Shown: positions 11,714 through 24,633, counted from the first letter of the stretch. The stretch is DNA of 64,000 nucleotides from Odiellus spinosus (GCA_963920705.1 OY987231.1:4519424-4583423), one strand, 5' to 3'. Numbers and translations are program-made. Notes: generated by a model from the letters alone, not told the origin.

Positions 11714-14700
11714 TTTGGGATTTACCTTGAAGGAAGCATTTGAGTCTGTGAAATCCCATTTTTATATATTCTCTATTCTTTTGTATAAAATGAGAATTGG
11801 GGGGAGGGAACCTTGAAAATAATATGGTTTCTTTTAAGAGTTATTTTAGCAGTATAAGGTCTAATTTCACCTACTTTTCTCACCCATATAATGCCCATTC
11901 TCCCTTCCCATGAGGGAAAGTAATATCTTGTCTATTTTTTAGACCATGCGCCCTTTCACAAAACTATCTCTCTAATAAACGGAATGTGACCTTGCAGCAA
12001 CTAATGAAGTTATGATAGAGAGAGTTTTATCGGGGAGGTCTCTTTTCGCCAACTTGTCATTGTAGAATAAGATTTCTCAAATGTCTTTTTGGAGGGCTAC
12101 TTTTTGGATTATTTTCTCATGGATAATAAGGACAATAGCCTGATCTGCCACGCTTTTTATGGTCCTTTTGTAATTTTTTAGGGTAGGAAAGAGGGATGGG
12201 GTTTAAAATTGAACATAATGGTTGGAACCTTGCATAAAGCAAAGAGTAAGTAAGCTAACAAGAACGGTTGGGGGGAAGGGCGCTATACCTCAATAGTAGT
12301 AACAGCTTTTCTGTTTTTTTACCGCCCCCACTGGGCGAAAAGGCACAGGTGGCTTGCGGATTTGTAAACATTACAGCCCCTCCCTCAATTGTCTTTTAAG
12401 TCATAACAGAGCTTAAATTTCCCCTCTCCTCCCGGCCCTTATATGAGGGTTAACAAGGTACTCAGCACCCTTAAATTATTTGGACATCCTCAAGACAAAA
12501 TGAGATCTTTACCATTTATTTTAGTTCGTGAACTTCGTGGCGCTATTTTTCGAAATAGATCATGTGTAAAAATCCTTAAAATATTTTTCCTTGAAAAATT
12601 ACTTCCTACAGAAACTTGTAAGAATTATTTCTTTCCTGGGAAGAATTTTCGGTATTTTCAATGGAAATACCGAAAATGGTTCAACCGCCCAAAGAGGAAA
12701 AATTTCATTATTGAGATATTCCCCTGAATTATTAAAAGTACTAAACCTGTAAACAATTGTGACCGATATCATTAAGAATTAGTTTTTAAAATATTTTATC
12801 AAGGATTAACGTTTAGACTATTTTTGGATTAGACCCCTAATTGCGTATAATATTGTAACAAAAACCCTTTCAATCCTCCCTCCCCCAGACAGGCGCATTT
12901 CCAAACCGAGTCGGAAATGTAGCCTGGGAAAATATCCATGAGAAAGTGGAAAATATAAAACTCCTAAGAGCGATGTAAATAGTTTAGAAGGGGGTAGGAA
13001 TAGTTTCAAAAAGGGGGTAGGGAACCCACTGAATCAGACCTGTAAAGGTGAATGATGATCGCATGCCCATATTTCATCCCCCTTTGCTTGGCTGATTCTG
13101 TACTATCTGTAGGTTGCTTAGCTCCTTTGTAGGGGCGAGGGGGTCAAAATAAACGCAAGATGTCTATAGCGGGGGAAAAATAGAACAGTAGGCGAAAATA
13201 GACCTTACTCGCTTTTTAACACCTGCTTACACATTAGAGGGGGGAGTTAAAGTTGTTTCCCGGCTCAATTTTTCTATAATGTAAGGGTAAGGGCACGAAG
13301 AGCGGCCACAAGTTTTAACTCGTTTCTTTCATAGCCTCTGAAACTGTGCTTTCCCCTCCAATTCCTCGTTTTTACTTTCCCCCATTTGGCCAAACAAACT
13401 GAATCGCCAATCTTTTTCAAATTTCCTCCTTTCGTCTCTTGTCCAAGAAAATCCAAAATTATAGAAATGCAGCTAAGGCGGCTAGAATTTAGCCTGTTGT
13501 AATTTGACCTGATACAGACGAGTGCGGGATGTGAGGACGTCACTTGACCTTGACTGCCCACCAAAAATGCGCATTTAACACCTTCCATATTGGGGGGGGG
13601 GGGCACAATTGTGAAATTGTTGTATTTTGTAAAACACTATAAAGTGCCAGCTGTACATATTTTTCAATAAAGGATAATAATAAAATCCAAAGCCCTCTAA
13701 CACAACTTTCCTTTATTCCAGGGCTGTCAGTAGCTTGTGGAAGCAATTCCAACGAACTGATAATTATTTCGCAAATTTTTAGTGTTTGATTAAAAACATT
13801 ATTTATGTTTTATGCAGTACACATTTAGCACACAGTTTTTAGTGCCCCCTCTTAAAAAAATTTAAAACGATACGCAACAACCCTTTGTGCCCTTTGTTTT
13901 CCTATACAGATATCTAGAAATTATAATTATCTTCCATGAAAAAATGGTTTGAATATAATCGTCGTTATTTTCAAGAAGGGAAATTAATCAAGTTTGTTTT
14001 TATTTAACATAACGCATAATTCGACTAATCCATCCGCTTATATTTCAGGGATTTTAACTTTTTTCAATGTAGCCGCGGGCTGCAATTTATTCGTTAACGA
14101 TTGAAACGCTCTTGTTACGTCTTGTTACCTTGTATAAGCCTGATAGCGCTAAGGCTTTAGCCATTTTAAGACTCGGCAGGTATAATGTACCTCGCAGAAA
14201 GTAATACATCTGATTACGCTACTGGACTATCGATTTGTTTTGGTCGGTAATTGTAATCAAAAGCAAATTCGATATCGTCGTAATATTACTTAGTCCACTA
14301 ATTTCTATTATTCATCATCACATTCGGGCGCTTGTGAAATCCATTGACAAAGGCAGACATAAAGAGACGATTTTTCTTTACTATAGGCTGTTTAAATCAT
14401 ATACTATTTTGTATTTCGGAATATAATATAAGAAATAAAGAAGCTTTATCAAACTAACCAAATCTATTTTACGTAACTAAACTAGTTCTCGAAAAAGTAC
14501 CCTTAATGTCCCGCCATTGGCCTAAAAAGCGGGCCCTAGCTATATTCCTCTACTCGCGGAGTAAAAAGGGGGGGGGTGAAACACGAGGGGAGACAAAGTA
14601 GCTTATTTCCAGGACTGCTAGAAAAAAAAACGTTACTGCAAACTGGAAAATGATAGATGGCAGCACATTCAGTCAGTTTTTAAGCGTCGTGCGGTGGAGC

Positions 14701-14741
14701 AAACTCAAGGGGCAAGGATCGCGCCGACACTCGCTTTAAGG
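11714..14741. other. Intergenic, no supported gene
   Basis: Several short open frames (for example 12443-12727 plus, 13274-13606 minus) lack domains, splice context or codon structure. A run of nine or ten G lies near 13592-13601. No RNA gene is recognised. Confidence 0.45.
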
Positions 14742-15180
14742 TACAAATTCACGGCGTGTTTGCGTTTGACACAGCATCGCCTCCGATTGCACGAAGTATT
14801 GACGAATTTGAAATATCCATACTCATAAACCAACTTCCAGGGGCTCCGGCCATTGGGGTACAAATACAATGATGAATTATCGCAATAGATGGCGCGCCTA
14901 CGCCTCACTCTATCTCTCGCTCTCCTACCTATCCACGTTTTACACCCGTTGCTTTGGGAAACGCGTCAAGTCTCGAAGCGCGAGTGGAGGAGCTACCGCC
15001 TAGTTTGTCTCTCTTCTCATAGCACAATCAGCCAATTAGAATGGGATCAGAATGAAAACTACAATAGTGACATCTCTTAACAGATCGGCGCGTAAAGTTG
15101 GCGCTGCCCCTGCAAGTTCCTCTTCAATTTCAAATTCGTCTAATTGCGTTTGACGCAAATATGCCGTGTTTATGAATTTA
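14742..15180. mobile_element. Candidate decayed MITE
   Basis: Imperfect inverted ends: ACAAATTCACGGCGTG with TTTGCGTTTGAC and GACGAATTTGAAAT on the left, answered by ATTTCAAATTCGTC, GCGTTTGACGC and GCCGTGTTTATGAATT on the right. A few hundred bp of CpG-rich unique sequence separate the arms. No target duplication was resolved, so the boundaries are approximate. Confidence 0.4.
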
Positions 15181-15472
15181 TGGCTCTAAAACTAAATATA
15201 TTTCATCATTTTTCTGCTCTATATATTGAGCAGAAAAACTTTTTTATGATTTAGCCCTGTTTCACCCTTTAAAATCGTTATCTCTCAAAAATAATCTGAT
15301 GATTGTCCGTGTCATCTATAGATGTCGCGACTTGCTTCTCATCTTTATGGTAACCAATAGCAACCGTTTGTTGATGATTTTCATTGTATAATTCGAATTT
15401 TGGTTGGAATCTCGTGGCCTAATATAACTTTGTGTTTTTTTTTTAAGTTAAATAATATTTGTAATATAAAAG

Positions 15473-18400
15473 ATGAATTCCATTGACATTTCGACGATAT
15501 TAAAGGAAAGGTTACGGGTTGAATTGAGCGGTACTGTGACGAACGCCTTGAATAAAGTGATGAAATCTTCTGCGGACGATTTGAATGAAATCGAAATTGA
15601 AAAAGATGAATTATTGCGAGCGGCAGTAGCCGAAGTGACGCAAACTGAAAGGTATTGGAAAACCAGGAATAATATCATACTCGATAGTAGAAGATTACAT
15701 TTGGAACCAACTCCAGTACGAAGCAGTTACAGGTTAGTCACATTACTTACGTATGGAACTCGGGCAGGAATTGAGACCAATCCAATCAAATTTGGACTTC
15801 TTAAAGGTTATGCGTGAGATTGATTAATATTATATTCTAGTTCAAATCTTGAAATTGAGACCACTCTCGCCAAATTTGGACAAAATCACCAAAATTAACA
15901 AAATTACTGATATATTTAGAAGGTAAATGCAATGAAACACTGTATCGTGTTGAATTCTAACCGGATTTTAATAGTCAAATTCGAACAAAAACGTTTTGTA
16001 ATGTAGTTTCAAATTCATTTTATTGCAAATTTTTTTATTTAAGGTCAAACCTTACAAATAAACATATGCTTCTAATAGAGCTCATTGAATTGAAACCAAA
16101 ATTACATTAATGTCGTCAAACAAATAACAAAATTACAAATGTAATTGTAATTTGTTAACTAATTTCAAGAAATTCATATATCCTGGTTATTTATGGTCAG
16201 ATTTCGACGTAATTGGTCTCATTTTGAAGCAATAAATTTCTTTCACAAAAATCCACGACCATAAACCCGGAATTTTCCATGAAGATATCCTTTTAACAAT
16301 GTATACACTATCTCCCCGCAGTTACCTTCCAAACGACCAAATTGAAGAATTAGGTGAACTTCTGTACCACCCCGACTTGGAATTGCGTCTGAAATCTTTG
16401 GACTACTTACTTAGATGCGTCTCGAACGAAACCTTATTGCTTTTACCCGGTTGGAAACGTCTGGAAAACGGTCTTCGCCTCAACTCTTTGCACGATGTCG
16501 CCGTCTTATCGGAAGTCTCGTTACAAGTCTACAAAAAATTCCTTAACTCGTCCGATTCTCGTCTGGTCAAGGAAATCTACCGCAGTTTATTGAAAGCCTT
16601 AGGAGTTAGGCTTAGTCCAAATTCCAAGCCCGATTCCAACCCCAGGGTTAGAATAATTACCGTTTTGGTTAATTTTCTTCAAAATTTGCCCCGGAAGTGG
16701 GTTCGATTTCCGGAAGCGGCCATCGAAGGGATTGTTTCTTCCACCGTCTACGCTTTAGACTCTTGCAAATGGACCAATGACGACGAAGAATTCGGGTTAG
16801 CCTATAGTTTTGGGGTTGTAGATCCCCATTCTGACTGGTTGAAAAATTTACTCTTAAGCGCTCCCGTTAGACTCAAGTTATTCAAATATTTGAAATCCAC
16901 CTCTTTCGTCAACCAGGTAATTGAGATTGTATTGACGTCATTCGATAAAACGGAACGTATGACGTCACGCGGAGTTACGAGCATAATCTCGTCTTATGAC
17001 GGAGTTGAGGATATAATGACGTCATTCGAGAAAATAGATAATTTGACATCACATGGGGTGGATGATTTAACGTCAATCAAAGGGGGTTTTAATACGTCAT
17101 CATACGAGGGGTTAGACGACAAGTCATCTCGCGAGAAACGTGCGGATAATTTGACGTCACGTGAGAAGCAAGCTGATAATTTGACGTCACACGAGAAGAG
17201 TGTAAATCTTTGTTTGACGATACGCGAGAAAATTGAAGTCAGTTACGATTTAATTTCTTCAATTTCTGTAATATGCAAATTAATAGAAGTTAAAGATGGT
17301 TACGAATTAATAGGAGACAATAACGAAGCGTGGGTAGTCTGGGACAAAATAGTTAATATAGTTAGTCGCTTAAATAAACCCGACAATCACTTCTTCTCAA
17401 TTGAAAGTATTTTAGAAAGAAATCCACGTTTTGCTCCCCACATTATCCGACCATTTCTAACTACGCCAGTAAACACTAAATTCTCATTAACGGTAATAAA
17501 TAAAGCTCTGGGGAAATTAGAACTTAGTCCCGAATTGTCACTCTCAATTAACAATTATCTAATTAAGCTAGCGACCCGGGAGTCTGACTGTCATCTATTG
17601 ATTGAGATTTATCAGCGCTTAATACAAGAATTTTCCCCTGAAGTCGAGATTAATCAATTCTATGAAATGATTCCCCGGGATTTTAGAGTTTACCGATTTA
17701 TAAGCAAACTCTCCAGAAATCAAATTGATGAAATCCGAAATGTTTTCGATCAATCTACTTTTCTCGAATATTTGAGGGAAGGTCTGAAAAGTTTTGAACA
17801 TAATCGGGAACATTGTGAACACTGCGAAATAAGTTTCATTAGAGATACTTTAGGCTTAGCGGAGGTTTTAAGTTGCTTTAAAGAAACTGTAGCGATTGTT
17901 TCAAAAACGATTTGGAAAAAAGTCTCGTGTTTTTGCGATGATCAAAATGATAGAGTTTTGAAATATTTAACAAGTATTTATGTAAGTTTCGTACCGTATT
18001 ATCCTAAAATAGATCTCAGCGATGCGTTAGATTTTTATCAATTACCTTTACTACTTCCGCCAGATGTAGATTTCAGTTTTGAATGTGTAGAATGTTACCA
18101 AATTATTTCATTGACAATATATCGTCTGTTATTCAATTCATTAGATAACATCATCTATTTTGAATCAAAATTTAACATTAGATGTAAATTATTCGAATCT
18201 TTAGATGAACCACCGATTTTGGACCAAATTTCAATCCTTAAAAATGACATTTTAGTTCAAACTGGTCTACTAGGAGGACCCAGTGAGAGAATAACACCCG
18301 CCTATCGCTTAGACAACGATTGCTCCTTTAAATTATTAGATAATTTGAATTATCCGCGAGAATATGCTACGAAACTTCCCGAGGAAGTTCCTTACGAATT

Positions 18401-19154
18401 TACTTCAAGCATGGTAGACAAAAATACGATTTTAAATGAATTTCTAAATTATTTTAGTCACAAAAATGGAAATTTCGTTATTATTAGGCAATTTTGGCAT
18501 TGTTTTTTGGATATAGAAAATAACACTGAAGTTGGGGAAATAGATATCAATAGAAATAACGAACCATCTAGCGCGTGTGAAGTTTTAGTCAAAATGTTTT
18601 TATCCTACGCGTTATCTCATAACTGGTTAAAAGAAACGATGGAAGTTAACAATTACGAAAATATCTTAACTAATTTACCCCAAACTAAACAATACCTATT
18701 TTTAACATGTTATTTAATCGCAAACGGTGATATTTTAAAAACAAAACAAATTTATAAATATTTTGAAAACGGAAAATATTTTTTGGATACACCAAGTTCG
18801 AAAGAATTCGATCAGATTGTTAAAATAGAAATCCCGAGGGTATATCATTCCCTAACTATGTCTAGTTTCAAACCACGTGACGTGGTAAGTCATTGGACCA
18901 ACCAATTATTTTGTAATATCTTAGATATGAGTGACGTCGTATCAATTATGCTAATGTGTGTTTTAAAATCGAACAGACAAATTTTATATTGGTCCATAGC
19001 TTTGTTAAAACTATACGAGACTCGTATCTGCTCTGAGCCTAGAATTGATCTAAATATTTATTTCGCCGAAAGTAGACCTTGTAAATTAAATATGAAAAAT
19101 TATTTAGAATTTGTTCTGGAATTAGAAAAAAAATATGAAAAAATCTTGACATAA
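15473..19154 (+). CDS. Protein broad-minded / TBC1D32-like, two exons
   Basis: Exons 15473-15732 and 16322-19154 join across a 589-bp intron (codon AG|T), giving 1030 residues from ATG to TAA. The N-terminus is helical and charged (MNSIDISTILKERLRVEL). The middle is helical, repeat-like and rich in Leu. The last about 200 residues have the shape of a TBC (Rab-GAP-like) domain: a conserved-looking IPRVYHSLTMSSFKPRDVV, then HWTNQLFCNILDMSDVVSIM and YWSIALLKLYE, as in TBC C-terminal halves. The large helical protein with a C-terminal TBC-like end matches broad-minded (BROMI), a cilium-linked protein that works with CDK20/CCRK in vertebrates; the family is about 1250 residues, so this one is shorter. 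The assignment comes from pattern memory without a search. Oddities: a degenerate in-frame 11-residue repeat (16931-17206), and base composition that is much more AT-rich after it than before. Confidence 0.6.
16931..17206 (+). repeat. In-frame degenerate repeat inside the broad-minded-like ORF
   Basis: About eight diverged copies of a roughly 33-bp unit keep the reading frame and encode Thr-Ser-containing blocks such as MTSFEKIDN, LTSHGVDD, LTSREKQADN and LTSHEKSVN. Most copies carry TGACGTCA or one-base variants of it at the Leu/Met-Thr-Ser codons. It probably forms a disordered linker between helical segments. Confidence 0.75.
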
Positions 19155-19272
19155 GTTATTAGTTAATTTCCGTATATACTTTTTGTGATACTCCATAAAG
19201 GTAGAATTATGCCTCAGCTCTTATCTGCAATGAGATCTCCCTTGTCAATAAGAGCCTACTTACCGTGCAATC

Positions 19273-19278
19273 AATAAA
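19273..19278 (+). terminator. Poly(A) signal of the broad-minded-like gene
   Basis: AATAAA lies 119 bp after the TAA stop. Confidence 0.6.
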
Positions 19279-19426
19279 TTATCGCTTATTGAGATCACGT
19301 TTTGAGCATGTTTGGAAATAAGACAACTATAGCTACGAAAAAACTGCTTGAACCAGTTTTGCAATTCAAAAATTGAGGGCCACTTTTTGTGTTTTAAATT
19401 AAAAAAATAAAAAAATACCGCCGCAT

Positions 19427-20054
19427 AAAGAACAACCCAAACTCCCCATAGGAATTTGGGTAACGTAATGTTAAATTTTTTTGTTTCGCCACTGGTAAAC
19501 TTTTATTGTGATAGTAAACTAGGGTTGTGTTCTCACCTTTCTAGCACAAAAATAATCATATAAGCATTATAGTCTGCGAATACGAATCAATTGAAGTTTA
19601 GCTCGATAATGTTAAAGATAGGCCACATCGTTGGATTCGACAATGGAGTAGACTGTCTTCCCCCACCTGAAATCAGTTGAAATTTTGAATATTAGTAGAC
19701 ACACGATAGATAAAGATTCTGGGAAAATATCGTTTTGTAACTGCTATGGGATTTTTCTCGGCAACGATTTAAATTACCCAGAATTTTGACATAATTTGAG
19801 GTGCGGAAGCCCAAAATGCCTGTAAAAGTGTTCAACCTGCCGAACAATAAAGTTTTGCAGCAAAGTAAATTCAAGGAGCGAGGCACAGACTATACAGCTA
19901 ACTCGTATAGTTCTGAAAAAACAAAGAGAAATAACACCGCAAAAGTATACTGTAGTGGTTTTTATTAAGAAACACATTATTAGTAATTCGACGAAAAATA
20001 ACAATTTTAACATTACGTTACCAAAATTCCTATGGGCAGTTTGGGTTGTTCTTT
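19427..20054. mobile_element. MITE related to the fold-back element at 36.3 kb
   Basis: The ends are about 45-bp inverted repeats starting AAAGAACAACCCAAACT. GCAT is present directly outside both ends (19423-19426, 20055-20058). The left about 580 bp match both arms of the 36315-37796 element closely, so this is an internally deleted relative. It lies between the 3' ends of two convergent genes. No coding sequence. Confidence 0.85.
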
Positions 20055-20087
20055 GCATAAAAACTTCTCAAAAATCTTTCAATATAA

Positions 20088-20119
<32 letters not shown>
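20088..20119. repeat. Poly(A) run
   Basis: About 30 A residues next to the MITE end. No SINE or LINE body is recognisable upstream, so it is taken as a simple repeat. Confidence 0.8.
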
Positions 20120-20121
<2 letters not shown>

Positions 20122-20205
20122 AAAAATACCAATAAATGTATGAGAAAAGGTTTCAGGATATTGATTATTTATCAATTAATATTATCTTACATGTTTTAGT
20201 ACATT

Positions 20206-20211
20206 TTTATT
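20206..20211 (-). terminator. Poly(A) signal of Wwox
   Basis: AATAAA on the minus strand, about 70 bp beyond the stop codon. Confidence 0.6.
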
Positions 20212-20279
20212 ATACAACTATATATGCTGATAAAAAATATACTGAAAAATATTTGTATAAAATGTTAATCCAATTTAAG

Positions 20280-23200
20280 TTAAAATACTAAATTTTTATT
20301 TTTATTGAGAGCCTTTTCTATCATAGATTCGCTAAGAGTCCAAAGTTTATTGGCAAATTCCGAATCTTCGGCTAGTTCGTAAGGATGACATCTACAACAG
20401 TTGTTAAAGTACATTCCACCGACACCCTCTAGTTCGGGAACAACGGCGCAATATACGGTGGTCGAAGCCGCTTGTTGCAAGGACTTGGTAAAAGGTCGAA
20501 CCAAGGCGTAAAGAAGCCTCAAGATCCACCAATTCATTTGAAAATTAGAAGACACCATATTACCCGGATGTAAAGAATTGCTGTGAATTCCACGATCACC
20601 GTATCGTCTCTCAATTTCGTTGGAGAAAAGGACGTTACATAGTTTGCTGTTATTGTACAGAAGCATGCCGATAGTGCCTGAAGAAGTCAAAGGTGAGAGG
20701 TATTCTTCGCTTATGTTGTTCTTGTTCATGTAACTGAAGCTAAAATTATAAAAAAAAGTTTAGTTTCCCGAAGATTATCGCGTAAACCATGCGGGTTTAG
20801 TTCAGTTTGGTTCAACGCTTAACGTTAGAACCTAAATCGGGCCTATATCGTTTACCGATGGCTTTCGGAAGAAACTACTACAACTCTTGGCGCCGAAGCT
20901 TTCAATAGCAGCGGTTCTAGTAGCTGGAATAAGAAGAATTGCGATAGGTGGTTGATTTGAAAAGTAGCTTCGTAGCCGTCTTCGGTTAAGGAATGACCTT
21001 GAGCGACTCCCGCGTTCAGAATTAAGATATCCAATTGGCTAGAAGATGAAGATTTAGTTTTAAATATATTCACTTTGGTTACGGACAAGTAGGGTACCTG
21101 TATTTCAGTTTAAATTCGTTGGCAAAGTCCTTAACGCTTTGCAAACTCGACAAGTCCAGTTTCATAATGGTAACATTTGCCGATGGCTGCGATTAGAATC
21201 AAAACTATCAGTCTAATTAGGATTCGAGTAGAGAACTTATGTCAATTACCCTATCGCGTTTCATGTTGTTGAGAGCTTTTTCGCCTCTGTCCAAATTTCT
21301 ACAGGGAATTATAACCTCGGCACCGTGATAGGCCAATGACTTGGCAGTTTCGTAACCTATTTTGAAAACCAGAAACAGACAATCTCAATATAATCTAGGA
21401 AAAAAGTGGGCTTTAACCGCCAAGTACTTCGACAGTACTAAAAAACCCTATTCGTGATTGACATTACAAAACTGGAGTTTTCTAATCTAACTTGTGGTAC
21501 ACGTTAAAAATTGAGTAGCATAAAAGGCGGGAAATATAGTATGCACCGCCATTAGCAAAGAATATAAAAAGGAACAAAGATATATTATAATAGAATTAGA
21601 ATACCAATTCCGCTATTTCCTCCAGTAACAATGGTAATTTTTCCACTTAAGTCCATTCCGTGAAGTACTTGCAAAGCCATAGTACTCGCGTCGAATCGTT
21701 GTCTTATGTCCATGCTGTCTTCTTTTTCTTCGACGGCGAACGCTAATCTCGGGTCGGTATAAGTTGTCTTGTTGTTGATGCGGCTGTTTCAAGGCAAACC
21801 ACAATTTCAAAAACTTGAAATTATTAGTAAGCCCAGCGTATAATCTTACTCAAAGTACAGGATCGTTCCATCTTCCGTTATCCGTTCTTCCCAGCCATAA
21901 GGAAAATCTAAATAATTGTCTATAATTATTTCAGTTTTCAAAGAGCGCAAATGTCACGAATATAATCATATATGTTGAATTTATTGGGCATGGTGTTGAA
22001 TAATGAAATACTTTTTTATTGAAAGACAGATTCTTCATGGACAATTGACTTTTAATAGTTTTAATAAAATTTAAAAATTACATAAGTCGGTACTCGGTAG
22101 CTTTCGGGCCTTGGCCACTCGTGAGTCGATACTAAACTATTACTGTATAAACTGAAATAGTTTTGGTATCGGCTGACGATGGGCCACGGCCCGAAAGGTA
22201 ATTTATGTAATTTTTAGTTTTCTTTAAAACTTTTAAAAAAGTTAGTTGGCCATGAAGTAACTGTCAGTAATATATTTGAAGAAAAAATTCGGGAATAGTT
22301 AGTAAATCCCCATAAAATCGGGAATAATTAGTAACACCCAAATCGGGAAATTATATTCAATTGTTTCAAAAATCAGGAATTTTTTTAAATGGTTTCAAAA
22401 AATCGTGAAATAATTTTCAATTGTTTCAAAAATTGGGAAACTGTTTTAAATTGTTTCAAAAATTGGGAAACTGTTTTAAATTGTTTCAAAAATTGGGAAA
22501 CTGTTTTAAATTGTTTCAAAAATTGGGAAACTGTTTTAAATTGTTTCAAAAATTGGGAAACTGTTTTAAATTGTTTCAAAAATTGGGAAACTGTTTTCAA
22601 TTGTTTCACAAATTGGGAAATTGTTTTCAATTGTTTCAAAAATTGGGAAATTGTTTTCAATTGTTTCAAAAATTGGGAAATTGTTTTCAATTGTTTCAAA
22701 AATTGGGAAATTGTTTTCAATTGTTTCAAAAATTGGGAAATTGTTTTCAATTGTTTCAAAAATTGGGAAATTGTTTTCAATTGTTTCAAAAATTGGGAAA
22801 TTGTTTTCAATTGTTTCAAAAATTGGGAAATTGTTTTCAATTGTTTCAAAAATTGGGTAATTGTTTTCAATTGTTTCAAAAATTGGGAAATTGTTTTCAA
22901 TTGTTTCAAAAATTGGGAAATTGTTTTCAATTGTTTCAAAAATTGGGAAATTGTTTTCAATTGTTTCAAAAATTGGGAAATTGTTTTCAATTGTTTCAAA
23001 AATTGGGAAATTGTTTTCAATTGTTTTCAAAAATTGGGAAATTGTTTTCAATTGTTTCAAAAATTGGGAAATTGTTTTCAATTGTTTCAAAAATTGGGAA
23101 ATTGTTTTCAATTGTTTCAAAAATTGGGAAATTGTTTTCAATTGTTTCAAAAATTGGGAAATTGTTTTCAATTGTTTCAAAAATTGGGAAATTGTTTTCA

Positions 23201-24633
23201 ATTGTTTCAAAAATCGGGAAATAATTTTCAATTGTTCAAAAATCGGGAAATAATTTTCAATTGTTTCAAAAATCGGGAAATAATTTTCAATTGTTTCAAA
23301 AATCGGGAAATAATTTTCAATTGTTTCAAAAATCGGGAAATAATTTTCAATTGTTTCAAAAATCGGGAAATTTCAATTGTTTCAAAAATCGTGCAAATAA
23401 TTTTTAATTGTTTCAAAAATCGTGCAAATAATTTTTAATTGTTTCAAAAATCGGGAAACAATTTTTTTTCTAGGTACAGAAATTAAAAAAATGTTAAGGT
23501 TTTCATATTAAAAATATGTTAGGGAATTTTCACTATTAGTACGAGGCTTTCTAAAAAGTTAGGGGTTAAGGCCATTTAGCTCCATAATTGGACAAATCCA
23601 GTAGTGAATAGTTAAACCTAAATGTGAAGGTAAATAAACTAAGATTTACTAAGAGGCTTTTAAGATTTGATGATAGTTATCGGTTATAAAAAAACGTGGA
23701 GTAAAAATAATTATCAGAGCGAAATGACTCGGCCAGCGTTGCCAGCCGTACGATAACTATCGTATTTGTACGATATTTCTAGCTAAGTACGATGTACGAT
23801 ACGCAAAACATACGATAATTTGAAATTTTCAAATTATCGTAACCGAAACGTACGATAATTTGAAAACAGGTCAAGTCAAGACTATAAATAAATATGGCGT
23901 AGCATAAAAAACAAGGTTAATATTGTTATATATACCTTCTCGTCGGCAAAGTAAGTCAGTCTAGATCTAGAGACTAGAGGACAAAACATCTCATGAGCAG
24001 TGATGGAGTAAAAAACTATATGTTTTAGTTTTTAAAATTCCCGCTGGCCGCTTTATTTCCCATTTAATAGACGGCTAGGGCTGAGACAGACTTACAGCTC
24101 CAGCTTATATTGCTCCATGCACATAAAATCCCTAGTTTGCATTTTCCTAGCACTTTTACGCGTACGATAATTTTAGCAAAAATCGATAGTTTAGAGCCCT
24201 TGGTACCGCAATCGATTGTTCATAGGCTGGCAACGCTGGACTCGGCGAACGTAGAGCAATAACTAATGGAGATTACTTATTACTCCATGTTCGTCGTATC
24301 AGTTCGCACCGTCTGATACGTTTACGAAACCTAGGAACGTTAATAATCAGATGCCCAACAAAGACAATGATTCCCTTTATCGTTTTGCCAAAAAAGTCGA
24401 GACCTACCTCCAGAAACTCTTTTTCGTTTGCCGGTTCGCGGATGAATCCACTGGGTTGTTTGAAGAGAATGACTTTATAAAGTGAATTCAAATTATGATT
24501 GTTAATGTAGGAAGTCGGCGTTATGGATAATTGGTTTATACTTGGCGTAAAATACTTTCCCGTCCTGAGTGGCTCGTTCCTCCCAACCTGGTGGCAATTC
24601 GTCTTCGCTATCGGAATCGGGGAACGTAGACAT
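20280..24633 (-). CDS. Wwox: WW domain-containing oxidoreductase, complete
   Basis: Eight minus-strand exons join in phase: 24633-24542, 24472-24408, 21907-21850, 21783-21605, 21356-21250, 21186-21098, 21038-20856, 20733-20280, giving 408 residues (human WWOX is 414). WW1: [20 protein letters not shown] then TQWIHPR, with both Trp. WW2: [18 protein letters not shown] then [10 protein letters not shown], with Tyr for the second Trp as in the human protein. The short-chain dehydrogenase domain has TGGNSGIG (about residues 124-131), NAGV, SSESH and the YNNSK catalytic pair; [11 protein letters not shown] near the C-terminus is typical of WWOX. Family role: a WW-domain scaffold and tumour suppressor that binds PPxY partners and carries an SDR of uncertain substrate. 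Most introns are 59-250 bp; the 2.5-kb intron between exons 2 and 3 holds a hairpin element, a 30-bp minisatellite and a hAT-type MITE. Start chosen at the first [20 protein letters not shown]. Confidence 0.97.
22072..22217. mobile_element. Self-complementary hairpin element in the Wwox intron
   Basis: Arms AAAAATTACATAA and CTTTCGGGCC on the left pair with GGCCCGAAAG and TTATGTAATTTTT on the right; the inner part also pairs (TCGATACTAAACTATT with AATAGTTTTGGTATCG). This is typical of a small hairpin MITE. No clear target duplication. Confidence 0.65.
22340..23460. repeat. 30-bp minisatellite in the Wwox intron
   Basis: About 37 copies of a 30-bp unit (core TTTTCAATTGTTTCAAAAAT plus TGGGAAA or CGGGAAA). 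Copies form blocks: CTGTTTTAAA types first, then about 20 nearly identical TTGTTTTCAA types, then ATCGGGAAATAA types. Long open frames here on both strands come from the 10-codon period and the lack of stops, and are not genes. Confidence 0.97.
23734..24238. mobile_element. hAT-type MITE with perfect 8-bp target duplication
   Basis: The terminal inverted repeat is CAGCGTTGCCAGCC, answered by its complement at the right end. The element is flanked by an exact 8-bp duplication, GACTCGGC (23726-23733 and 24239-24246). Subterminal TACGATAAT-type motifs recur in both orientations. There is no ORF. CAG-type ends and an 8-bp duplication are hallmarks of the hAT superfamily. It lies in the large Wwox intron. 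Confidence 0.92.

Noticed and set aside
12443-12727. 94-codon open frame
   Set aside because: Biased Phe/Lys/Arg composition, no domain, no splice or promoter support.
14889-15080. 63-codon open frame starting MARLRLTLSLALL
   Set aside because: It lies inside a candidate MITE; the signal-peptide look is probably chance.
16299-16321. ATG at 16299 as an independent start of the broad-minded-like protein
   Set aside because: The splice join from 15732 to 16322 is in phase and adds a sensible N-terminus; the sequence before 16322 reads as intron end and acceptor.
20088-20119. Poly(A) run as a retroposed tail
   Set aside because: No target duplication or SINE/LINE body upstream; it abuts a MITE.
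22385-23438. Open frames of 200-350 codons on both strands in the Wwox intron
   Set aside because: A 30-bp period equals ten codons, so any stop-free unit stays open; both strands are open simultaneously.
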